Positions 1 to 5,073 of a stretch of DNA of 22,348 nucleotides are shown piece after piece. The position numbers and the translations under genes are program-made. Every line of letters starts with the position of its first letter. Position 1 is the stretch's first letter. Under the pieces are notes generated by a model. The model did not search any database and was not told the origin of the DNA. It saw nothing but the letters and a program-made list of their open reading frames with translations. Source of the stretch: Limnohabitans sp. Rim47 (lineage in GTDB: Bacteria; Pseudomonadota; Gammaproteobacteria; Burkholderiales; Burkholderiaceae_C); the NCBI RefSeq assembly GCF_001517545.1, contig NZ_FBYA01000008.1, positions 1 to 22,348 on the forward strand. The letters are read 5' to 3'.

Positions 1-48
1 GAGCAGGCAAGAAAAACGGAGAGAAAGGAGCTGCAGGACGACAATTGA
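1..48 (+). CDS. C-terminal tail of an upstream gene, probably the last IS21 gene (istB position)
   Basis: Frame 1 is open from the first base and ends in TGA at 46-48, giving the 15-residue charged tail EQARKTERKELQDDN. Only the tail is present, so no domain can be seen. Its place just before the IS21-like terminal repeats is where the IstB-type helper ATPase gene ends in that family, and this is the only basis for the call. Confidence 0.4.
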   Translation, partial: EQARKTERKELQDDN

Positions 49-97
49 ACTTATAGTTATCCACAGCCAGCAGACATAAAAGCTGGCTCAAGCCCCT

Positions 98-139
98 GGT
101 CAAAATTCAATCGGCACAGGTGGTCAATATTGGATCGGC
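98..139 (+). repeat. Two direct terminal repeats of the IS21-like end, 24-bp period
   Basis: GGTCAAAATTCAATCGGC (98-115) and GGTCAATATTGGATCGGC (122-139) match at 15 of 18 positions and are spaced exactly 24 bp apart. In IS21-family elements such blocks are the transposase binding sites at the element ends. Binding here is inferred. Confidence 0.65.
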
Positions 140-146
140 GTCAACA

Positions 147-703
147 CACTTACACCCGCAGAACTTGATCGAGTGCTCACTTACACAGCAACTCAACCCT
201 ACGCACAACGAAACAGGGCAATGCTGATGATGACGGTTGCAGCCGGACTCCGCGTTTCCGAAGTTGCTGGGCTGACACTTGGTGATGTGTTGGACAGCAC
301 AGGCTGTGTGCGTGGTGAGGTTTTTCTTGCTGCTCATCGTGTCAAACACCAACACGCTCGCACCATTTACATCAACAGCCGTTTGCAACAAGAACTGGCA
401 GACTACATCGCCACACGCATCAACAAAGACCCAGCGTTGCCATTGTTTCCAACACATCGCGGACCACGCTGCAGTTTCTCACCCAACACATTGGCACAAC
501 ACTTTTATTGGGTTTATCGGAACGCTGGTGTTAGTGGTGCCAGTTCGCATTCAGGTCGCAAGACATTTCTCACTTCACTTGCCAGTCAAGGCGTTTCAGT
601 GTTCGTTCTTGCATCACTTGCTGGACACAAGAGCATCTCAACTACACAACGCTACATCACAGTCAATGATGATGTGAAGCGGCGTGCTGTTGAGTTGGTT
701 TGA
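147..703 (+). pseudogene. 5'-truncated tyrosine recombinase (XerC/D- or FimB-like catalytic domain)
   Basis: The reading frame holds a complete catalytic domain of a tyrosine site-specific recombinase. Numbered from the only in-frame start, GTG at 173 (176 residues), the key residues are R27 (AGLRVSE), K58, H126-x-x-R129, H152 (LAGHKS) and the nucleophile Y161 (QRYI). Homology-like sequence (LTPAELDRVL) begins upstream of that GTG, directly at the edge of the IS21-like end. There is no start codon and no N-terminal core-binding domain, so the gene was probably cut by the IS insertion. FimB/FimE-type recombinases naturally lack the N-terminal domain, so a short active protein from GTG 173 remains possible, but no good ribosome binding site precedes it. 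It ends 3 bp from the convergent small gene at 707. Confidence 0.7.
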
Positions 704-706
704 GAC

Positions 707-877
707 TTACTTGAAAAGATACCAGATTGTTGATTTGCGTTTTTTATCTTTAAAACTTCCTGCACCAAGTTCAAGCGACTCATCAACAAATCTTTTTTCC
801 TTCGCTTCTCTCCAACGCCTTGCGATAAAGAGAATACACACTATTGCTACCAGTATTCCAACAATGTTCCAAAGCAT
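707..877 (-). CDS. Small single-pass membrane protein, 56 aa, unknown function
   Basis: This short ORF runs from ATG at 877 to TAA at 707-709. An AGAGGA ribosome binding site sits 8 nt before the ATG. The N terminus is one hydrophobic segment (about residues 3-19, rich in I, V and L) followed by a strongly basic, charged tail (RRWREAKEKR and later KDKKRK), so an N-out/C-in single-pass inner-membrane topology is expected. It begins 15 nt after the stop of the 36-codon ORF and probably shares its transcript. I do not recognise the family. The ribosome binding site and the clean TM-plus-basic-tail pattern make it likely to be a real gene. Confidence 0.65.
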   Translation of the reverse strand: MLWNIVGILVAIVCILFIARRWREAKEKRFVDESLELGAGSFKDKKRKSTIWYLFK

Positions 878-892
878 TTTTATATCCTCTGT

Positions 893-1003
893 TTAACAAA
901 ACGCACGGTTTTTCACAGCAACAAACCTGCACTGGCAAAAAACCTGCTTTTCAAAAAACCATACCCTTTTACCCTGCCCAAAGCCTGCAAAGCCCCTATT
1001 CAT
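893..1003 (-). CDS. Putative micro-ORF, 36 aa, unknown function
   Basis: ATG at 1003 is preceded by GGAGGG with only 4-5 nt spacing, directly after the TAG (1016-1018) of the 203-residue gene. The ORF ends in TAA at 893-895, just before the ribosome binding site of the 56-residue gene. The peptide is Phe-, Gly- and basic-rich with three cysteines (two as CQC) and no transmembrane segment. It overlaps one copy of the 29-bp inverted repeat (933-961). The tight fit between two genes and the ribosome binding site argue for translation, but its size and the repeat overlap make chance possible. Confidence 0.4.
   Translation of the reverse strand: MNRGFAGFGQGKRVWFFEKQVFCQCRFVAVKNRAFC
933..961 (+). 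repeat. 29-bp inverted repeat, left copy
   Basis: This stretch, from TGGCAAAAAACC to CAAAAAACCA, matches the minus strand of 4068-4096 at 25 of 29 positions without gaps. The two copies are in opposite orientation and enclose the integrase, the lipoprotein cluster and the 203-residue gene. It is A-rich, so part of the match is low complexity, but the non-A positions (TGG, CTGC, TTTC, CCA) also agree. Confidence 0.5.
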
Positions 1004-1015
1004 CTGCCCTCCAGC

Positions 1016-1627
1016 CTATCCGCCTCGTTTCTTACTGTTCGCAAGCACAGCCTTTTCATACTCTTGCAGCAACTCAAGTTGCTCACGCTCATAGTCATCC
1101 ATTTCGCTCTCTGCCTTTTGCTGTATCGCATCTTCCATCGCTCTTAGTTCTCTGTCTCGCTTCGTCAGCCCTTGCATTCCAATCGGTTGTCCATCCATCC
1201 GCCGCAACCCTGCTCGTGTCATTGCGTTGTTTGCCAAGTTCGCAGCAACACTCTTATCTTTGCCATCTTTCAATGCTTGGTTCAGCGTATCAAAGTAAAT
1301 TTTGGCACCGCGTATTTCCGCTTGTTCTTTTAACCGCTCAAACTCTGCTTCAATTCCATCCCAAGCACTCGCCAGTGCTGCCTTCAACACTTCAATCCGA
1401 ACCTGTCGTTTGTTCTTCCATCCCAGTGCTTGCTGTTCTTGTTCTGTTCTTGCTCTTTTGTTCGCTCGCAGTTGCTGCTGCTGTTCCCAAGCACTATCCA
1501 ACTCTGCTCGTTGTGCATCGTTGAGCAGACTGCGGATTTCTTTGTCAGCAATTTCATCACCCGCTTCCAGTTGCTCAATGCGTTTCGTCAAACGCTCAAG
1601 TATGTGTGTTCCGTCAAGTTTAGGCAT
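1016..1627 (-). CDS. Hypothetical coiled-coil protein, 203 aa
   Basis: This is a soluble, very charged and almost entirely helical protein with Q/E/K/A-rich heptad-like stretches at about residues 8-80 and 150-195 and no transmembrane segment or signal peptide. The middle part (about 110-145) is less charged and contains NNAMTRAGLRRMDGQPIG, which may be a folded element. I do not recognise the family. The start is uncertain. ATG at 1627 sits directly on the T-tract of the terminator that ends the upstream gene and has no Shine-Dalgarno sequence. The frame stays open upstream to 1675 without another start, and the next candidate inside is TTG at 1591. It lies upstream of, and probably in one transcript with, the 36- and 56-codon ORFs. 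Confidence 0.75.
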   Translation of the reverse strand: MPKLDGTHILERLTKRIEQLEAGDEIADKEIRSLLNDAQRAELDSAWEQQQQLRANKRARTEQEQQALGWKNKRQVRIEVLKAALASAWDGIEAEFERLKEQAEIRGAKIYFDTLNQALKDGKDKSVAANLANNAMTRAGLRRMDGQPIGMQGLTKRDRELRAMEDAIQQKAESEMDDYEREQLELLQEYEKAVLANSKKRGG

Positions 1628-1661
1628 AAAAAAACAGCGTGAGTTTTTAGCCCACGCTGTT
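1628..1661 (-). terminator. Intrinsic terminator after the nucleoid-protein-like gene
   Basis: On the minus strand a perfect 9-bp stem, AACAGCGTG (1661-1653) with CACGCTGTT (1641-1633), closes an 11-nt loop. It runs into seven T's (1634-1628), a textbook rho-independent terminator. The T-tract touches the ATG of the next gene (1627). Confidence 0.85.
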
Positions 1662-1681
1662 CTTGCTACATCAAGTTATTT

Positions 1682-1942
1682 TTACTTGGCTTTGGTAGTT
1701 TTCTTCGCAGCAGGCTTCTTTGCTGCTGGCTTTTTCACAGCACCTTCAACAGCAGGCTTCTTGCTGCCCTTGGCTTTCAAACTTCCACGCAGTTGAGTTG
1801 CTGTGAAGCCGTGTTGCTTGCACAACTTCTTCACCATTTCCAAGTCAGCATCTTTACTTGCTTCCAGCAGTTTTTTCTTCTCTTCAGCAAGTTGCTTTTC
1901 TTGTGCTTCAATCTCATTTAGTCTTTTCTGTGCATCACTCAT
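1682..1942 (-). CDS. Small nucleoid-protein-like coiled-coil protein with Lys/Ala-rich tail, 86 aa
   Basis: The N-terminal half (about residues 2-30) is a charged coiled coil. A short region (CKQHGFTATQLRGSLKAKG) recalls the linker of H-NS-type proteins, and the C terminus is a basic Ala/Lys/Pro tail with KKPAAKKPAAKK repeats, as in histone-H1-like bacterial proteins. DNA binding is inferred from this pattern only, and the H-NS DNA-binding motif (GRG-type hook) is absent. The start is set at 1942 because GGAG lies 8 nt upstream. A longer reading from 1963 would include the ribosome binding site itself. It begins 14 nt after the lipoprotein stop and ends at the terminator 1628-1661. It could silence or organise island DNA, but that is speculation. 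Confidence 0.8.
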   Translation of the reverse strand: MSDAQKRLNEIEAQEKQLAEEKKKLLEASKDADLEMVKKLCKQHGFTATQLRGSLKAKGSKKPAVEGAVKKPAAKKPAAKKTTKAK

Positions 1943-1956
1943 TTCAGTTGCTCCTT

Positions 1957-2616
1957 TTAACAATCAATTCCTTTAGCCTCTACTTCTACAGCGATCGGCT
2001 TGCCACTTACACCCGGGAAATTTTTAAACACACTTTCAATCATCGCGGGAACAACAGCATTTATATTTCCACATGATCCGATGCTCTTTGCTCTGATTTC
2101 ATATGTTTTGGTTGGCTTCTCAGCCATCTTGTATATGTCGATGTTTAATTCTCGCAAGTATTCAGTTCTTTTCACTGGCACCGCACCAACCATGCCATAT
2201 GTTGGCATTTGTGTAGTTGTAGAGTTGAAGTTGTATGTTCTTCCAAAATTATTTGAGATATTTCCAGTGGTCATACTTGTTCCACCACCCGTCTGTCCGT
2301 ATATTGGAACTACACTTGATGTAGTTTTACCAGTATCTATGCCGTATGTCATAAATGCAACATACTGTGACCCACTTGAACCATCTGCTGCGGTATATCC
2401 GGCACCAATCAATTTTCTCATCAGACTTTCACTGTGGCTTTTAAACGCAAGAGAATTTTTTTCTGACTCATTTATTGGCATCACAACTATTGAACCTCGT
2501 TCATTGTGATTTGTTCCATGGAAAGTTGTGAGATTTGTTCTCATCGTCACGCATCCACTTGATGCTGCAACTAAGAGCATGACTCCTAATATTTTCAATA
2601 GATTCATTTTTTTCAT
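1957..2616 (-). CDS. DUF4136-like lipoprotein, 219 aa
   Basis: The N terminus is a lipoprotein signal (basic MKK start, hydrophobic core, then ASSGC with the lipidated Cys at residue 22). The residue after Cys is Val, so outer-membrane sorting is expected. The -3 position is Ser rather than the usual Leu, a slightly atypical lipobox. The mature part has a Gly/Thr/Asn/Ser-rich low-complexity middle (about residues 105-140) followed by PTYGMVGAVPV and alternating beta-like sequence, which resembles DUF4136-type envelope lipoproteins. No catalytic motif is seen. ATG 2616 is chosen because AAAGAG precedes it by 7 nt and the hydrophobic signal follows. The start lies 1 nt after the stop of the membrane protein gene, so the two are translationally linked. 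Confidence 0.85.
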   Translation of the reverse strand: MKKMNLLKILGVMLLVAASSGCVTMRTNLTTFHGTNHNERGSIVVMPINESEKNSLAFKSHSESLMRKLIGAGYTAADGSSGSQYVAFMTYGIDTGKTTSSVVPIYGQTGGGTSMTTGNISNNFGRTYNFNSTTTQMPTYGMVGAVPVKRTEYLRELNIDIYKMAEKPTKTYEIRAKSIGSCGNINAVVPAMIESVFKNFPGVSGKPIAVEVEAKGIDC

Positions 2617-2617
2617 T

Positions 2618-2824
2618 TCATGTCTCTTTTTCGAATTTGTGCCACAAGGTAATTGCACCAAAAATTACATAGTTGATGACGAGTGTGATTACGACAATTC
2701 CAACACCATACAAAAGTCCATCACTTGATGTCCCCTCATTAATTAACGAGAACACCCAATCAATCCAAACAACACCAGCCCATATCGGCAAAATATTCAG
2801 TGCTCGTTTGAGTATGTTTTTCAT
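2618..2824 (-). CDS. Small membrane protein with two TM segments, 68 aa
   Basis: Two hydrophobic segments (about residues 11-28 and 36-61) are separated by a short polar loop (NEGTSSDG), with basic residues at both ends (MKNILKR and HKFEKET), suggesting a hairpin with both ends in the cytoplasm. No family is recognised. It starts 32 nt after the integrase stop and ends next to the lipoprotein start, so it looks like the first gene of the cargo operon. The Shine-Dalgarno is weak. Pairing a small inner-membrane protein with a lipoprotein would fit an envelope function, but nothing shows which. Confidence 0.8.
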   Translation of the reverse strand: MKNILKRALNILPIWAGVVWIDWVFSLINEGTSSDGLLYGVGIVVITLVINYVIFGAITLWHKFEKET

Positions 2825-2856
2825 TGTTCGCTATCTTACACATCTCATAAAAAGAA

Positions 2857-4149
2857 TCAAGCCAACCTATCCGCCGCCATCGTTGCAGTGAGTTTGCTGT
2901 AATGACGCTCAATCATTGCTGCACTATTCCCCATTTGTTTTGAAAGGGTATGTATGTCAGCACCACCCTCCAGCAACGCCAGCGTGGCGTAGGTGTGTCG
3001 CAGCGAATACAAGGTGCGTGTTTGCCCTGCACTATCCAGCAGCAAGCCGCTGTCCCGCATCAACTTGCGAAAAGTTCCCACCAAACTATGCGGCTGGTGT
3101 CCATCACTAAAGCGAAACAGCAAGTGCGGCACTCGTGTGGTTAGCACATCTTCAAACGGCACATCAGCAATGTCTCGTTGCCGTGCGTGAAGCCGCTTCA
3201 GCACATCCACTGCCTTGTGCTTGGCAATGAGCCAGCGTCCACCCGTTTTGCCATCCACCCACACACGCAGATACCGCACACCATCCTTTGTGTGCCACTC
3301 CAAGTCCCGCCACCTAATGCCCATTGCCTCTGTGCCGTGCCGCATACCCGTGTAGAGCAACATCTCAATGTAGTCACGCAGCAAGGGACGGATTTCGTGC
3401 TCCACAGCAAACTTGCCCTTGTGCTGCCAAGTTTCCACAAACGCCAACAACTGCTCTATCTCTTCCTTGCTAAACGCTGGGCGTGTTTTACCCTTCTCGC
3501 CCTTGCTGGTGAGTTTGGGCACTGGCACACGCTCTGAGATGTAGCCTTGTTCTACGGCTGTGGCAACCAGTCTGCTCCAAGCACTGGTGAAGTTGTTGAG
3601 GGTGCTGGTTTTAGGCTTGCGTGTCATTTGCCTGTCCCGCCACAACTCAAACTCACGCACATCCGTGTGCGTCAATGTCTCCAACTGCCGCTCACCAAAG
3701 TAAGGCACGAAGTAGCGTTCAATTATGCTGAGGTAGTCATTCAACGCCGTCTTCTTGCCTTTGCCGTCAATCTGCTGCCGCAACCCAGCACAGCAAACGG
3801 CAGCAATTTGTGCAACAGAGTGTGTGCGGTGTGCTAATCCCAACCTTTGTCTGTATCTGGCTTCGTCGTAGATGTCGCAAGCACGGACAATGGCGTGTTC
3901 TAACGCTGCTTTACCCGTTGTCTGTCTCACCCAACTACCGTCAGCCAAACGGTAGCGACATTGATACAGCAGACTGCGGCTGCGGCGATACAGAACAAGT
4001 TCGCCGTCTCGCAAGTAAATGGACTGCGGTTGAGCAGCGTGGAGGGCTGTGAGGCTGCTGCGGAGGGTGGTTTTTTGAAACGCAGACTTTTTTCCATCCG
4101 CGTGTCGCTCTGCCTCTAAATACAAGGTGGAGTGCGGTGGCTGCTGCAT
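2857..4149 (-). CDS. Tyrosine-recombinase integrase of the tRNA-Phe island, 430 aa
   Basis: This is a full-length phage/island-type integrase. An N-terminal arm region is followed by a core-binding SAM-like domain (about 110-210) and a catalytic domain (about 225-425). Catalytic residues read as R270 (YTGMRHG), K301, R384 in YSLRHTY, and the nucleophile Y417 (ERHYSKL). The usual first His of HxxR is Tyr381 and the usual second His is Asn408 (QMGNSA), substitutions that I know from related P4-like island integrases. Its position directly downstream of the tRNA-Phe 3' end points to that tRNA as its attB target. ATG 4149 has no clear ribosome binding site. TTG at codon 9 is another possible start, and the first ~25 residues overlap a 29-bp repeat. 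It may be expressed together with the genes after it. Confidence 0.92.
   Translation of the reverse strand: MQQPPHSTLYLEAERHADGKKSAFQKTTLRSSLTALHAAQPQSIYLRDGELVLYRRSRSLLYQCRYRLADGSWVRQTTGKAALEHAIVRACDIYDEARYRQRLGLAHRTHSVAQIAAVCCAGLRQQIDGKGKKTALNDYLSIIERYFVPYFGERQLETLTHTDVREFELWRDRQMTRKPKTSTLNNFTSAWSRLVATAVEQGYISERVPVPKLTSKGEKGKTRPAFSKEEIEQLLAFVETWQHKGKFAVEHEIRPLLRDYIEMLLYTGMRHGTEAMGIRWRDLEWHTKDGVRYLRVWVDGKTGGRWLIAKHKAVDVLKRLHARQRDIADVPFEDVLTTRVPHLLFRFSDGHQPHSLVGTFRKLMRDSGLLLDSAGQTRTLYSLRHTYATLALLEGGADIHTLSKQMGNSAAMIERHYSKLTATMAADRLA
4068..4096 (-). repeat. 29-bp inverted repeat, right copy
   Basis: The minus strand here matches the plus strand of 933-961 at 25 of 29 positions. It lies inside the 5' end of the integrase gene, encoding the GKKSAFQKT stretch. 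In the left copy the plus strand would read GKKPAFQKT in one frame, so the repeat could be a relic of a duplicated gene start. Confidence 0.5.
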
Positions 4150-4221
4150 TCAGCAAGCCCCACAGCGTGTATCAAGTAGAGGCAGCGTTGGCAGCGTGTG
4201 TCTTACGCTGAAACCCCAAAG

Positions 4222-4254
4222 AAAAACCCCACAGCCTCTTGCGAAACTGTGGGG
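4222..4254 (-). terminator. Intrinsic terminator of tRNA-Phe
   Basis: On the minus strand CCCCACAG (4254-4247) pairs perfectly with CTGTGGGG (4234-4227) and is followed by TTTTTCTTT. It lies 6 nt downstream of the tRNA CCA end and ends the short tRNA transcript before the integrase gene. Confidence 0.85.
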
Positions 4255-4260
4255 TGAATC

Positions 4261-4336
4261 TGGTGGCCTGGACTGGAATCGAACCAGTGACACGCGGATT
4301 TTCAATCCGCTGCTCTACCAACTGAGCTACCGGGCC
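4261..4336 (-). tRNA. tRNA-Phe (GAA), probable island attachment site
   Basis: The 76-nt cloverleaf includes an encoded CCA (4263-4261). It has D stem GCTC/GAGC, anticodon stem GCGGA/TCCGC with loop TTGAAAA (anticodon GAA), T stem ACTGG/CCAGT with TTCGATT, and discriminator A. The acceptor stem GGCCCGG/CCAGGCC has one C-A mismatch at pair 5:68. The 3' side, which faces the integrase, is the part an integrating element replaces with its own copy. Transcription is from a perfect -10 box just upstream. Confidence 0.97.
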
Positions 4337-4346
4337 GGAAACAAAA

Positions 4347-4352
4347 ATTATA
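4347..4352 (-). promoter_or_regulatory. -10 box (TATAAT) of tRNA-Phe
   Basis: On the minus strand a perfect TATAAT lies 10 nt before the tRNA 5' end, followed by a T-rich stretch. No convincing -35 hexamer was found at 16-18 nt. The position fits a start of transcription just before the mature 5' end. Confidence 0.65.
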
Positions 4353-4391
4353 GCAGAGGAATCAGCCCGATCCCGATGGAGCGAAGACAAA

Positions 4392-5054
4392 TCAGCTGTT
4401 GCGTTTGCTTCGCGACAAATCTACGCCCAACTGCTTGAGCTTGCGGTACAGATGCGTTCGCTCCAGACCGGTTTTCTCCGCCACCTTCGTCATCGAGCCG
4501 GCTTCATGTGCCAAGTGGAATTCGAAATAAGCTTTTTCAAAAGCATCGCGCACCTCGCGCAAAGGCCGGTCAAGATCAAAGCTTTGTTGAACTTGCAGCA
4601 CAGCGCTGACAACAGCGTCGCTGGCCAAGCCCATCGCCAAGACTGTGCTTGCCTGTGCGGCCGCGGCCGAACTCACCGCTTGTTTGACTTGGTCTCTGGC
4701 CAAACCCTGCTCCACGGCGTTGAGCAGTTTTTGCAAGGTGATGGGCTTTTCGAGAAACGCTTGCGCACCAATTTTGACGGCATCCACGGCCGTATCGATG
4801 GTGGCGTGCCCGCTCATCATGATCACAGGCATATTGAGCAGCCCCGCAGCAGCCCACTCTTTCAAGAGGCTCACGCCATCGGTATCAGGCATCCAGATAT
4901 CAAGCAACACGAGATCAGGGCGCATGCGCAAGCGTGCCTCACGGGCCTTAGCTGCATTTTCGGCAAGTTCAACTTGATGGCCTTCATCAAACAGAATTTC
5001 TGAGAGCAGGTCACGTATGCCCAGCTCGTCGTCAACCACCAAAATATTTGCCAT
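4392..5054 (-). CDS. Response regulator, REC plus Fis-type HTH (NtrX-like without AAA+ domain), 220 aa
   Basis: The receiver domain spans residues 1-120 with acidic pair D8/D9, phosphoacceptor D52 (LLDIWMPDTDG), S81 and K103 (LEKP). An Ala-rich linker follows. The C terminus (about 175-215) is a Fis-like helix-turn-helix (MTKVAEKTGLERTHLYRKLKQL), the DNA-binding end of NtrC/NtrX-type regulators. The sigma-54-interacting AAA+ ATPase between them is absent: 220 residues against about 450 for classical NtrX. It cannot therefore act as a sigma-54 activator and should work by plain DNA binding, as PrrA/ActR-type proteins do. The gene starts 19 nt after the kinase stop, so the two form a two-component pair. 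The signal and the target genes are not visible here. Confidence 0.92.
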   Translation of the reverse strand: MANILVVDDELGIRDLLSEILFDEGHQVELAENAAKAREARLRMRPDLVLLDIWMPDTDGVSLLKEWAAAGLLNMPVIMMSGHATIDTAVDAVKIGAQAFLEKPITLQKLLNAVEQGLARDQVKQAVSSAAAAQASTVLAMGLASDAVVSAVLQVQQSFDLDRPLREVRDAFEKAYFEFHLAHEAGSMTKVAEKTGLERTHLYRKLKQLGVDLSRSKRNS

Positions 5055-5073
5055 ATTGTCTGCGTGTCTCTGT

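Larger units (their letters stand above)
1..146 (+). mobile_element. Right end of a probable IS21-family insertion sequence
   Basis: A coding end (stop at 46-48) is followed by about 100 bases of non-coding DNA holding two direct repeats of the form GGTCA-N6-(A)ATCGGC, at 98-115 and 122-139. The segment finishes with GTCAACA at 140-146, which reads inward as TGTTGAC. Repeated GGTCA...CGGC blocks next to a TGT-GAC-type tip after the second gene are what I know of IS21-family right ends. The element continues left of the window. The exact tip (about 146) is inferred and could be off by a few bases. Confidence 0.6.
1..4261. mobile_element. Genomic island at the 3' end of tRNA-Phe (one end only in window)
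   Basis: The region between the left edge and the 3' end of tRNA-Phe differs from the rest of the window. It is AT-richer, it carries two tyrosine recombinases and an insertion-sequence end, and its genes are small and mostly unrecognised. A full-length integrase lies just downstream of the tRNA 3' end, the classical layout of tRNA-targeted islands. No second copy of the tRNA 3' end is visible in positions 1-4200, so the distal attachment site must lie left of the window or be gone. The island call is inference from layout and composition. Confidence 0.65.

Noticed and set aside
844..1524. 226-codon plus-strand frame across the island small genes
   Set aside because: It has low-complexity Ser/Leu/Pro content and no ribosome binding site. 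The minus-strand frames there have better starts and composition.
1957..2661. Longer start for the lipoprotein at 2661
   Set aside because: The extra 15 residues overlap the preceding gene and would put charged residues before the signal peptide. ATG 2616 has its own ribosome binding site.
1..4200. Second copy of the tRNA-Phe 3' end marking the far island border
   Set aside because: I looked for the T-arm and acceptor sequence in the accessory region and saw none.
4053..4211. Plus-strand frame opposite the integrase start, ending in a helix-like Ala-rich peptide (QVEAALAACVLR)
   Set aside because: It looks protein-like, but has no start codon in frame and overlaps a well-supported integrase. 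It is worth a search only if the integrase start proves to be downstream.
4355..4391. Terminator after the response regulator gene
   Set aside because: Only a weak CGGGATC-type repeat is present with no T-tract. The stretch is better explained as the tRNA-Phe promoter region.
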